A stretch of DNA of 12,867 nucleotides from Patescibacteria group bacterium (GTDB lineage Bacteria > Patescibacteriota > Patescibacteriia > UBA2591 > PGYQ01): the NCBI GenBank assembly GCA_020057535.1, contig JAGVFS010000024.1, positions 1 to 12,867 on the forward strand, given 5' to 3'. The notes under the pieces are model-generated. The model was not told the DNA's origin. It searched no databases and was given only the letters and a program-made list of their open reading frames with translations. Below, piece after piece: positions 1-7,233 of the stretch. Each line of letters opens with the position of its first letter. Position 1 is the stretch's first letter. Both the position numbers and the translations under genes were made by a program.

Positions 1-101
1 AAAACACCGGTACAATATTTAAAAGATAACAAGAGTATTACACTACAACGTAGCGTTATTTAACACTTAATTTAATTCATTTTTTACATTTTGATTTTTT
101 T

Positions 102-1552
102 ATGACCTTTAAAAATCTTCTTGATACAATCAAAAAAATAATCTCAAAGTAGATTTTGATTTATTACAATTAGCGTATGAGTTTGCCGAAAAAGCGCATT
201 CTGGACAAAAACGAGCTTCGGGTGAAGATTATATTCAACATTCTTTAGAAACAGCTATTCTTTTGGCTAAATTTAAACTTGATGAAACGACAATTATTGC
301 TGGTCTTCTTCATGATATTCCTGAAGAAACTTCTGTTTCTTTAAAAGAAATTAAAAAAGAGTTTGGCGAAGAAATAGCTAATTTAGTTGAAGGTATTACG
401 AAATTAGGAAAAATTAAATACCGAGGCATTGAACGTTATGTAGAAAATTTAAGAAAAATGTTTGTCGCTATTGCTAAAGACGTACGAGTTATTTTTATTA
501 AATTCGCCGATCGTATACACAATCTTAAAACCCTTTCAGCTTTATCAAAAGAAAAACAAAAACGAATCGCTTTAGAATCTTTAGAAATTTATGCGCCAAT
601 TGCTTATCGTTTAGGAATGAATGAGCTTAGAGGGCAATTTGAAGATTTGGCTTTCCCTTATGTTTATCCTCAAGAATACAAAATAACAAAAAAAATATTT
701 AAAGAAAAAATTAAAGTTCGAAATCCTTTTATTGAAAAATTTAAAAAAGAACTTGGAAAAGAACTAGTTTTAGCTGGTTTTAAAAATTTAGAAATTCACG
801 GTCGAATTAAATATCTTTACAGTTTTTATTTAAAATTAAATCGTCCAGAAATCAACAAAAATCCAGATAAAATTTATGATCTTATTGCCATTAGAATCAT
901 TGTTCCAGAAAAAATAGTTGATTGTTATTCTATCTTAGGATTAATCCACAGCAAATGGAAACCGTTGCCTCAGCGAATTAAAGATTTTATTGCTATGCCT
1001 AAATTTAATGGATATCAATCTTTACACACAACAGTTTTTGGACTAGATGATAAAATTATTGAAATTCAAATTAGAACACAAAAAATGCACTACGAAACAG
1101 AATACGGGATTATTGCTAATTGGATTTATGCGGAAAAAGGAAAACCAAAACATGGGGTCGAAATAGATAAAAAAAGAATGATTTGGCTTAATCATTTATT
1201 AGAGTGGCAAAAAGAATCCGAATCTGAGCAACCAGAAGAATTTTTAAAAAAATTAAAAATGAATTTTTTTAAAGATCGAATTTTTATTTTTACTCCCAAA
1301 GGAGATGTTATTGATTTGCCTGAACAAGCAACACCAATAGATTTTGCATATCATGTTCACACAAATATTGGGCATAGTTGCACTGGAGCTTTAATTAATA
1401 ATCATTTAAGTCCTTTGAACACCCTTTTAAAAAGCGGAGATGTAGTTAAAATTATTACCAGTAAAAATAGAAAAAAACCAAGTCTTGATTGGCTTAAATT
1501 TGCAAAAACTCATCAAGCTCGATCTAGGATAAAATCTGCTTTAAAAGCTTAA
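102..1552 (+). CDS. rel: Bifunctional (p)ppGpp synthetase/hydrolase, Rel/SpoT family, short form, with a frame break near the N-terminus
   Basis: Makes and degrades the alarmone (p)ppGpp (stringent response). ATG 102 opens a frame reading MTFKNLLDTIKK that stops at TAG 150. The rest of the protein is one frame back, open from 125 to TAA 1552. A -1 shift (or one missing A) in the A7 run at 132-138 joins them into about 483 residues. The only start in the long frame itself is TTG 263, which would remove the first metal-binding histidine, so ATG 102 is preferred. In joined numbering, the HD hydrolase domain has H47, H71-D72, EET 75-77 (EDT is usual) and D137. The synthetase has RIKD 292-295 (the RxKD type of bifunctional enzymes), GYQSLH 304-309 and E321. 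A TGS domain covers about 393-454. The protein ends just after TGS and lacks the helical, zinc-finger and ACT regions of long Rel proteins (about 740 aa). Function is confident; the status of the frame break is not. Confidence 0.85.
132..138 (+). other. Poly-A7 frame break in rel
   Basis: Upstream codons read ATC AAA AAA ATA and reach TAG at 150. Reading from 137 as AAT AAT CTC AAA GTA GAT continues into the conserved Rel sequence. A single extra A restores one frame. Candidate causes are an assembly or sequencing error in a homopolymer, a real inactivating deletion, or productive slippage by RNA polymerase or ribosome on the A run. The downstream 1.4 kb is intact and conserved, which argues against old pseudogenisation. 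Confidence 0.75.
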
Positions 1553-1765
1553 AGTTGTAAAATTTTTTGATAAATTGCTTATCTATAAACAGATATACAT
1601 TAACAATTAAAAATAATAAAAAAACAATAAAAATAAACTGTAAAAAAATAGAAAATAAATATTATTTAGTTTAATTAAAAAAAATATAAAAACTACAATT
1701 CACTAATATTAGCTAAATTTAATAAATTGCCATACATTTTCTATACATACTAATTTTATGTTTTT

Positions 1766-3253
1766 TTATATTTCACATTCATAATGATGTCCTATTCTTA
1801 AAATAGTTTCTTCATCAAAATGTTTTCCGATAATTTGAAAAGCTACTGGTAGACTTTTGCCATCATTGATGATATATTCTTTTGCTTTTTCTCTCATTTT
1901 TATTTTTCCGCATGGCACAGTCAAAGATGGCAGTCCGGCTAAATTTACTGGTACTGTAAAAGCATCTACTAAATACATAGTTAAAGGATCTTCCACTTTT
2001 TCTCCAATTTTAAAAGGTAAAATAGGTGAAACAGGACAAATAAGCGCGTTATATTTTTCAAAAGCCTTAATGTATTCTTGTTTAATTAAAGTTCTAATTT
2101 TTGTCGCTTTTAAATAATAAGCGTCATAATAACCAGCTGATAAAGTATAAGTACCCATCATAATACTTCTTTTAACTTCATCTCCAAATCCATTTGTTCT
2201 TGTTTCTAAATACATATCTAATAAACATTTAACATTTGACATTTGACATTTTACATTTTTCTTATACCTAATACCATCATATCGCGCTAAATTCGCGCTT
2301 GCTTCAGCTTTAGCAATAATATAATATGCGGCAATTGCGTATTTAGTCATTGGCAAACTTATTTCTTCAATTTTCGCGCCTAACTTTTCAAATATTTTTA
2401 TTGCTTCATAGATTGATTCTTTAATTTTTTGATCTAATTCTTTTTGTTCAAAAAATTCTTTAGGTAAACCTATTTTTATTCCTTTTATATTTTTGTTTAA
2501 ATTTAAAGTATAATCAGGAACATTTTTTTGGCTTGTCGTTGAATCTAATTTATCATTTCCAGCAATAGCATTAAGAACAATAGCCGCATCCTCAACTGTT
2601 TTAGTAATTGGACCAGCTTGTTCAAATGATGAAACATAAGAAATAATTCCAAATCGACTAACTCGACCATAAGTTGGCTTTAGCCCAACTACTCCACAAA
2701 AAGCGGCTGGTTGTCGGATACTTCCACCAGTATCAGTGCCAATAGAATAAATTGATTCATTTGCCGCAACTGAAGCCGACGCGCCACCAGAAGTCCCCCC
2801 TGGAACTCGTTCTAAATCATATGGATTACGAGTTGGACCAAAAGCTGAATTTTCTGTGCTTGATCCCATAGCAAACTCATCACAATTTTGTTTTCCTAAT
2901 ATGACCAATCCATTTTCTTTAAGTTTTTTAATAACCGTGCAATCATAAGGAGGAATAAAATTTTCCAAAATTTTAGAACAAGCCGTTGTTTGAATTCCTT
3001 CTGTGCAAAGTAAATCTTTTATTCCAGCTGGGATTCCTTCTAAAATTTTGATTTGTTCATTTTGAATAATTTTTTTATCTACTTTTTTTGCTTGTTCTAA
3101 CGCTTCTTTTTCTGTAATCAAAACAAAAGAATGAATTTTTTCATCCACTTTTTTAAGTTGATCTAAACACGCTTGAGTTAATTCAACGCTAGAAAAATCT
3201 TTTTTTGTCAACCCCTCATGCGCTTGTCTAATTGTTAATTCATTTAAAATCAT
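1766..3253 (-). CDS. gatA: Glutamyl/aspartyl-tRNA(Gln/Asn) amidotransferase subunit A
   Basis: Amidase subunit of GatCAB. It releases ammonia from glutamine, which GatB uses to convert Glu-tRNA(Gln) (and/or Asp-tRNA(Asn)) to the correct aminoacyl-tRNA. At 495 aa it has the usual length. The amidase signature is clear: Lys79 in AGIKD, GGTSGG 152-157, nucleophile Ser178 in GTDTGGSIRQ, then PAAFCGVVGLKPTYGR. Position 154, the cis-Ser of the Lys-Ser-Ser triad, is Thr (codon ACT); Ser155 beside it is kept. Residues about 331-343 (KKNVKCQMSNVKC) come from a 7-bp tandem repeat at 2225-2259, in a region between conserved RYDGIRY and DMYLETR. Start ATG at 3253 has no Shine-Dalgarno. It lies 57 nt downstream of gatC, so probably one transcript; gatB is not in the window. 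Stop is TAA. Confidence 0.96.
   Translation of the reverse strand: MILNELTIRQAHEGLTKKDFSSVELTQACLDQLKKVDEKIHSFVLITEKEALEQAKKVDKKIIQNEQIKILEGIPAGIKDLLCTEGIQTTACSKILENFIPPYDCTVIKKLKENGLVILGKQNCDEFAMGSSTENSAFGPTRNPYDLERVPGGTSGGASASVAANESIYSIGTDTGGSIRQPAAFCGVVGLKPTYGRVSRFGIISYVSSFEQAGPITKTVEDAAIVLNAIAGNDKLDSTTSQKNVPDYTLNLNKNIKGIKIGLPKEFFEQKELDQKIKESIYEAIKIFEKLGAKIEEISLPMTKYAIAAYYIIAKAEASANLARYDGIRYKKNVKCQMSNVKCLLDMYLETRTNGFGDEVKRSIMMGTYTLSAGYYDAYYLKATKIRTLIKQEYIKAFEKYNALICPVSPILPFKIGEKVEDPLTMYLVDAFTVPVNLAGLPSLTVPCGKIKMREKAKEYIINDGKSLPVAFQIIGKHFDEETILRIGHHYECEI
2225..2259. repeat. Tandem heptanucleotide repeat inside gatA
   Basis: Five consecutive 7-bp units with consensus ACATTTK (plus strand: acattta, acatttg, acatttg, acatttt, acatttt). 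Since 21 nt is 7 codons, the array translates into a 7-residue periodic peptide (KCQMSNV type). It lies between conserved GatA segments. By comparison with the remembered Bacillus-type GatA sequence it adds only a few residues, so the frame is kept. Confidence 0.9.
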
Positions 3254-3279
3254 AAGAATATCTACAATTCAATATTTGA

Positions 3280-3308
3280 TAACTTTTAGTTTTTAAAACT
3301 AAAAGTTA
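3280..3308 (-). other. Hairpin between gatC and gatA
   Basis: taacttttagtttt at 3280-3293 is repeated in inverted orientation at 3295-3308, giving a nearly perfect AT-rich stem with almost no loop. It begins 2-3 nt after the gatC stop in the direction of transcription. No U-tract follows, so it is not a typical intrinsic terminator. It could be an mRNA processing or stability element between the two cistrons. Confidence 0.6.
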
Positions 3309-3310
3309 AT

Positions 3311-3595
3311 TTAAAATACTGAAGGAATTTTAATAAATCCATTTTCTACATTTGGCGCGCATTGCAATAATTTTTCTGTTTGTATCTTTTCTTCGATCTC
3401 ATCTTCTCTTATTCTATTTTCCAATCCAATTATTTGATTAGTAGGTTCTATATTTTTTGTATCCACTTCGTTTAATTGTTTTACATAATCTAAAATAGAA
3501 GAAAGCTGTTTGGTAAATTTCTCTTTTTCTTGGTCTGTTAATTTTAGTTGAGCTAATTTTTCCACATACTCAACTTCTTTAATGGTTAATTGCAT
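3311..3595 (-). CDS. gatC: Glutamyl/aspartyl-tRNA(Gln/Asn) amidotransferase subunit C
   Basis: Small GatCAB subunit that wraps and stabilises the GatA-GatB interface. The 94-aa product starts MQLTIKEVEYVEKLAQLKLT, the classic GatC N-terminus, followed by an LSSILDYVKQL helix, an NxxPT-like turn (NIEPTNQ) and a basic/acidic linker (LENRIREDE). A longer reading from TTG 3622 adds nine residues (MIFVFLCNF) with no family support, so ATG 3595 is chosen. The start region is duplicated: a second, out-of-frame ATG lies 10 nt upstream in TTTTATGCAATTTTATGCAA and would encode only eight codons. No Shine-Dalgarno is seen. It is first gene of a gatC-gatA operon and divergent from greA. Confidence 0.93.
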   Translation of the reverse strand: MQLTIKEVEYVEKLAQLKLTDQEKEKFTKQLSSILDYVKQLNEVDTKNIEPTNQIIGLENRIREDEIEEKIQTEKLLQCAPNVENGFIKIPSVF

Positions 3596-3663
3596 AAAAT
3601 TGCATAAAAATACAAAAATCAAAAATAAAAAACAATAAAGTAATCGCTAATCTTTTTGTGTTA

Positions 3664-3693
3664 ATTATGTAAATAAATATAATATAGCCTCAA
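3664..3693 (-). promoter_or_regulatory. Possible sigma-70-type promoter for gatCA
   Basis: On the minus strand TTGAGG (3693-3688) and CATAAT (3669-3664) are separated by 18 nt, about 70 nt upstream of the gatC start. In DNA this AT-rich such matches arise easily, so support comes mainly from its position in a divergent gene pair. Confidence 0.25.
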
Positions 3694-3784
3694 TTTTTGA
3701 TTACTCTAATTTATCTATAAATTATAGATAAACAAATTTCAAACTAAATTTAGTGTTCTTGTGTTTTAATTGAAAAAATTTTTA

Positions 3785-3813
3785 TTGATCTTTTTGTCGA
3801 TCTATGTTAATAT
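3785..3813 (+). promoter_or_regulatory. Possible sigma-70-type promoter for greA
   Basis: TTGATC (3785-3790) and TAATAT (3808-3813) with a 17-nt spacer. The start would fall near 3820, just before the two hairpins at 3836-3865, giving a leader of about 65 nt. Confidence 0.35.
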
Positions 3814-3835
3814 TAAAAAATTAATTTTTATTTTT

Positions 3836-3865
3836 TCACCCAAAGGGTGAGACAGCTTTTAGCTG
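3836..3865 (+). other. Two tandem small hairpins in the greA leader
   Basis: TCACCC-AAA-GGGTGA (3836-3850) is followed two bases later by CAGCT-TTT-AGCTG (3853-3865). Both are perfect stems with 3-nt loops, and they are far more GC-rich than the surrounding spacer. They end 21 nt before the greA ATG. They could act as a 5'UTR control or stability element. The second stem is followed by AAATTTTAATTTT, too poor a U-tract for a confident terminator. Confidence 0.55.
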
Positions 3866-3886
3866 AAATTTTAATTTTATAAATTT

Positions 3887-4345
3887 ATGCAAAAATTTAT
3901 TTCAAAAGAAAAACTTCAAGAATTAATTGAAGAACTTAAATATTTAAAAGAAGTTAGACGAGTTCAAGTGGCCGAAAAAATTTCTAATGCTAAAGATTTA
4001 GGAGATTTATCAGAAAATGCGGAATATAGCGAAGCAAAAGAGGAACAAGCTTTATTAGAAAGAAAAATAGCTGAATTAGAAAATACAATACAAAATGTAA
4101 CGATTATTGATAAACAATTAAGAAATAAAAATTTAATTTCAATTGGATCCACAGTTGAAATTAAATATAATGGACAAATTAAAAAATACTCTATTATTGG
4201 AAGCGAAGAAGCAGATCCTTCTCAAGGGAAAATATCCAATGAATCTCCACTTGGAAATGCTTTAATGGAACATAGAATAGGAGACTCAATAGAAGTAAAA
4301 ACTCCAAAAGGATTGGTAAAATATACCATTTTGAAAATTAGTTAA
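3887..4345 (+). CDS. greA: Transcription elongation factor GreA
   Basis: Rescues backtracked RNA polymerase by stimulating cleavage of the extruded RNA 3' end through the secondary channel. The 152 aa are near the usual 155-160. An N-terminal coiled coil spans about residues 5-75, with the acidic tip DLGDLSENAEY including D40 and E43, equivalent to the D41/E44 pair of E. coli GreA. The C-terminal FKBP-like domain contains GSEEADPSQGKISNESPLGNAL and ends GLVKYTILKIS. ATG 3887 gives the standard N-terminus; no Shine-Dalgarno is visible. It appears monocistronic, with its own leader hairpins. The short antisense frame inside it is not a gene. Confidence 0.97.
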   Translation: MQKFISKEKLQELIEELKYLKEVRRVQVAEKISNAKDLGDLSENAEYSEAKEEQALLERKIAELENTIQNVTIIDKQLRNKNLISIGSTVEIKYNGQIKKYSIIGSEEADPSQGKISNESPLGNALMEHRIGDSIEVKTPKGLVKYTILKIS

Positions 4346-4822
4346 ATTTAACACTAAAATTAAATATTTTTAATTTTAAAATTCAAGATAAGAGAGATAA
4401 ATATTTTTTTAAAAAAACACTTATTAATTAATCCTTGATAATTTTAATAAAAAACTTGTGATTATTTAATATTTTACAACCCGACCTTTAAGAAATTTAT
4501 CGTATTAATAGAACATTATTTAAACTGATAGTTTTAGATAAAAATTTTTTTCGTTAGTACAAATTCCATTAATAATCAAAAGAAAAAATCTACCTCGCCT
4601 GAATTAAAATAAAATTTTATTACCACACTCATTAAAAATAAAACCCAATAAACCCTTCTTTTCTTTTTAAAAAAGAACAAATTAAAATATAAAGAAAGCT
4701 TTTTGTAAGACGATAAGTATTAGCAAGTGACAATAAGATACGAACGCCAAAATCACAATTCGAATTTTTATTAAGAAGGTTCGAATTTTAACCAAAAAGC
4801 ACCGCCAATTTTCAAAATTTTA
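4346..4822. other. Spacer between convergent greA and nusA, no gene recognised
   Basis: No ORF with recognisable protein features and no tRNA, SRP, tmRNA or RNase P core motif was found. An all-AT hairpin (aaaattaaa-tatt-tttaatttt, 4356-4377) lies just after greA and could help end its transcript. The part nearest nusA (about 4695-4805) is visibly richer in G and C than other spacers. It contains the 10-bp direct repeat TTCGAATTTT at 4759-4768 and 4780-4789. It is bounded by the complementary octamers GCTTTTTG (4698-4705) and CAAAAAGC (4793-4800). Confidence 0.6.
4356..4377 (+). terminator. Weak AT-only hairpin after greA
   Basis: A 9-bp perfect stem aaaattaaa/tttaatttt with loop tatt, 10 nt after the greA stop, ending in T4. 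It contains no G or C, so thermodynamic stability is low and termination activity is speculative. Confidence 0.25.
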
Positions 4823-6004
4823 TTATTTTATTTTTGGCCTTTCTTTTATTTTTTTTTCTTGTTTTTCTTCTTCGGGTTCTTTTTGTTTTTCTTTTGGTTG
4901 TTCAACAACAATATCAATTTTCCAACCGGTTAATTTAGCGGCTAATCTTACGTTTTGTCCACTTTTACCAATAGCCAAAGATAATTGATCTTCTTTTGTA
5001 ATAGCGGTGGCTTTTTTGTTTTTTCTATCTATTTTTATTTCTATAATTTTAGCAGGAGATAAAGCATTAGAAATAAATTTAGAAATATCTTCGCTATATT
5101 CAATAACATCAATTTTTTCTCCGCCTAATTCAGAAATAATTGTTTGAATTCTTACCCCTCTTTGTCCAATACAAGAACCAACTGGATCAATGTTTTTTTC
5201 GTTGGCAAAAACAGCCACTTTTGAACGAGCCCCTGCTTCACGAGCAATCACTTTAATTTCTACTATATCGGCTGAAATTTCCGGAACTTCTAAAATAAAT
5301 AATTGCCTAATTAATTCTTTATGAATTCGAGAAACAATAATTTTTGGTCCTTTGGTTTCTTTTTCAACACTCAAAATAAAAACTTTTACTCGTTGCCCAA
5401 TATTATATCTTTCAAAAGGAATTTGTTCTTCGGGAAATAATAAACCAATTGCATGCCCTAAATCAATTATTATATTTCTTCCTTCAAAGCGTTGAACAAC
5501 TCCAACAAGAACTTTTCCTTCTTTATCTTTATATTCATCACACAAAGACTCTCTTTCCATTTCTCTTAAATTTTGAATTATTACTTGTTTAGCTGTTTGA
5601 GCGGCTATTCGACCAAAATCATGAGAAATTTCTAATTCTGTTTTAATTTCATCTCCAATCTTGACGTCTTTTTTTATTTTCTTAGCATCTTCCAAAACAA
5701 TGTCTGTTCTAGAATTAAATTTTTTCTTTTTCGATTCTTCTTTTGTTTGTTCTGTTTCTATTTTTTTTTCTTCTGATTCCTCAGTTTCTTCAAATTCACA
5801 AGCGTCAACAACTGTTTTAATATCAAAAACTTTAATATTCCCGGTGTTAGTGTCAAAATTAACTTTAATATTTTGTCCAAGTTTTCCAAAATCTTTTCTA
5901 AAAGCAGCGGCTAAAGCTATTTCAATAGCCTCTATAACTCTTTCAATAGAAATATTTTTTTCATCGCAAATTTGTTTAATAGCAATTAAAATTGGTGAAG
6001 ACAT
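4823..6004 (-). CDS. nusA: Transcription termination/antitermination factor NusA
   Basis: RNA polymerase- and RNA-binding factor controlling pausing, termination and antitermination. In order over 393 aa: N-terminal RNAP-binding domain (about 1-150) interrupted at 70-98 by a Glu/Lys-rich low-complexity insert; S1 domain (about 162-228, GKVLVGVVQRFEGRNIIIDLG); KH1 with GQRG 280-283 (DPVGSCIGQRGVRIQ); KH2 with GKSG 346-349 (LSLAIGKSGQNVRLAAKLTG); and a charged Lys/Glu tail from 369. The C-terminal acidic repeats of E. coli NusA are absent, as in most bacteria. ATG 6004 gives the canonical start. It follows yraN by 49 nt. The usual neighbours rimP and infB are missing: upstream are yraN and a methyltransferase, and downstream there is no gene before greA. 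Stop is TAA. Confidence 0.96.
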   Translation of the reverse strand: MSSPILIAIKQICDEKNISIERVIEAIEIALAAAFRKDFGKLGQNIKVNFDTNTGNIKVFDIKTVVDACEFEETEESEEKKIETEQTKEESKKKKFNSRTDIVLEDAKKIKKDVKIGDEIKTELEISHDFGRIAAQTAKQVIIQNLREMERESLCDEYKDKEGKVLVGVVQRFEGRNIIIDLGHAIGLLFPEEQIPFERYNIGQRVKVFILSVEKETKGPKIIVSRIHKELIRQLFILEVPEISADIVEIKVIAREAGARSKVAVFANEKNIDPVGSCIGQRGVRIQTIISELGGEKIDVIEYSEDISKFISNALSPAKIIEIKIDRKNKKATAITKEDQLSLAIGKSGQNVRLAAKLTGWKIDIVVEQPKEKQKEPEEEKQEKKIKERPKIK

Positions 6005-6053
6005 AAAATAAATTAAGAATAATAAATTAAAAATGTAGAATTAAAATTAAAAA

Positions 6054-6443
6054 TTAAAATGCATTTTTAATGTGTTTTATTTTTACTCTTTGAGTGGACT
6101 GATCTATCTCAATACTAATTACATCAAAACGATAATTTTCAGAAACTATTTTTTTTTCAAATAAATAATTTAAAGCGGTTCTAATTATTTTATTTTGTTT
6201 TCGAGAATCTATTGCCTCTTCGGGATAACCAAAATTTTGATTCGTTCTTGTTTTAACTTCAACAAAAACAATTTGATCTTTTTCTTTTGTAATTAAATCT
6301 ATTTCTCCCATTCTGTTTGTAAAATTTTGTTTAACAATTTTATATCCTTGTTTTTTAAAAAAATTTTTAGCTATTTCTTCTCCATAATCTCCTATTTTTC
6401 TTTTTGAAGTAATAGCGTTATTTTTTCTTGAAAATAATTCCAT
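6054..6443 (-). CDS. YraN/UPF0102 family protein with endonuclease-like fold
   Basis: 129 aa, the usual family length (about 115-130). It carries the family hallmarks: GDYGEEIAKNFFKKQGYKIV (18-37), GEIDLI (46-51) and VFVEVKTR (59-66). The E...D...ExK arrangement matches PD-(D/E)XK nuclease-like folds; the biochemical role of the family is not settled. Its ATG at 6443 lies 26 nt inside the 3' end of the upstream methyltransferase, indicating tight co-transcription and possible translational coupling. A GGGA sits upstream of this start, the nearest to a Shine-Dalgarno among the minus-strand genes. nusA follows after 49 nt. Stop is TAA. Confidence 0.9.
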   Translation of the reverse strand: MELFSRKNNAITSKRKIGDYGEEIAKNFFKKQGYKIVKQNFTNRMGEIDLITKEKDQIVFVEVKTRTNQNFGYPEEAIDSRKQNKIIRTALNYLFEKKIVSENYRFDVISIEIDQSTQRVKIKHIKNAF

Positions 6444-6960
6444 AATGATAATTCCCAGCTTTAAATTCTTCTTCTTCTTTAAGATTATTTTGTTCGGCTA
6501 TTTCTTTTATCTTTTTCTTTGAAATTCTATTTTCTACTTTAGGACCAAAAAGAATATTAGCTTCTTCCCATTCTATAACTAATATTTTCCCATCTTTTTT
6601 TAACATTCTTATTGCCTCTCTAAATACATCTGATGGATCTTTCACTTGATGAATAATGTTAGTTAATAAAATAACATTAAGCTCTTCATCTTTTATTCTC
6701 GTCGCTTTATAAATTTCTAAATTAGACCAAATTGTTTTTATATTATACAATTTTTCTAAACGAGCTTTGCTTTCAATGCTCTTTAAAACTGGTTTTAAAA
6801 TATCAACTGCATAAACAATCCCGTCTTTTCCAACCATTTTAGCCGCTTGGGTAACAAAATAACCGCTTCCTCCACAACCTAAATCTCCAACAGTCATATT
6901 TTGTTTTAGCCCTACTTTTTCTAAAAGCTTTTGAAAATTTAAAATATTGTCAGACGACAT
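6418..6960 (-). CDS. Class I SAM-dependent methyltransferase, substrate unknown
   Basis: 180 aa with a Rossmann-like methyltransferase core. Motif I is VGDLGCGGSGYFV (24-36), binding S-adenosylmethionine. Acidic Asp53 ends strand 2 (VYAVDI). The strand 4 region is LNVILLTNIIHQVKDPSDVF, and LKKDGKILVIEWE (motif III-like) follows. It resembles UbiE/ArsM-like small-molecule methyltransferases, but the substrate cannot be named from sequence. It is probably the first gene of a methyltransferase-yraN-nusA operon. Start ATG 6960 follows TTTTTTTGTATTTTT with no Shine-Dalgarno. Stop is TAA inside yraN. Confidence 0.88.
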   Translation of the reverse strand: MSSDNILNFQKLLEKVGLKQNMTVGDLGCGGSGYFVTQAAKMVGKDGIVYAVDILKPVLKSIESKARLEKLYNIKTIWSNLEIYKATRIKDEELNVILLTNIIHQVKDPSDVFREAIRMLKKDGKILVIEWEEANILFGPKVENRISKKKIKEIAEQNNLKEEEEFKAGNYHYGIIFKKK

Positions 6961-7012
6961 AAAAATACAAAAAAATCAGAATGATAAATTAAAATTAATT
7001 TTTATAAAAATA

Positions 7013-7040
7013 ATTATATAAAACAGAATCTTAAAGTAAA
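7013..7040 (-). promoter_or_regulatory. Possible promoter for the methyltransferase-yraN-nusA operon
   Basis: On the minus strand a perfect TATAAT (7018-7013) is preceded after 16 nt by TTTACT (7040-7035). The -10 is about 50 nt upstream of the first ATG. The -35 is weak and AT-rich DNA yields such boxes by chance. Confidence 0.3.
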
Positions 7041-7233
7041 AAAAAATTTTTTAATATAATTTTCTATCACGACTAGATAATAGCATAAAATTTTAAAAAA
7101 GAAAATAAATTATATATAATGAAAAATATATATATTCTTGCTAATTTAAACAATTCATAATAAAATTATGTATAAAAACAATAAAACAATTAATTGACAA
7201 AATTAAAATTTAAAATTTATTTTACTTTTTAAC

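Noticed and set aside
263..1552. rel starting at TTG 263
   Set aside because: It would drop about 54 residues including His47 of the HD domain, and clear Rel-like sequence continues upstream to the frame break.
1857..2117. 86-aa plus-strand ORF inside gatA
   Set aside because: Lies fully antisense to a conserved gatA region and has no recognisable domain, so it is a shadow frame.
3596..3622. gatC starting at TTG 3622
   Set aside because: The extra residues MIFVFLCNF are unlike GatC N-termini, whereas ATG 3595 gives the standard start.
3964..4152. 62-aa minus-strand ORF inside greA
   Set aside because: Antisense to the conserved GreA coiled coil, with low-complexity composition and no support.
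4513..4526. Shared 13-mer cattatttaaact at about 4514 and 11352 as a second repeat family
   Set aside because: In DNA this AT-rich a shared 13-mer between two spacers is not surprising, and the flanks do not align convincingly.
4777..4800. A tRNA ending in GGTTCGAATTTTAACC near 4798
   Set aside because: With canonical spacing the T-stem does not pair, no D or anticodon arm fits, and no CCA or proper discriminator context is seen.
5661..6011. 116-aa plus-strand ORF inside nusA
   Set aside because: Antisense to the Lys/Glu-rich part of NusA. The Phe/Ser-rich translation is what such antisense produces, not a membrane protein.
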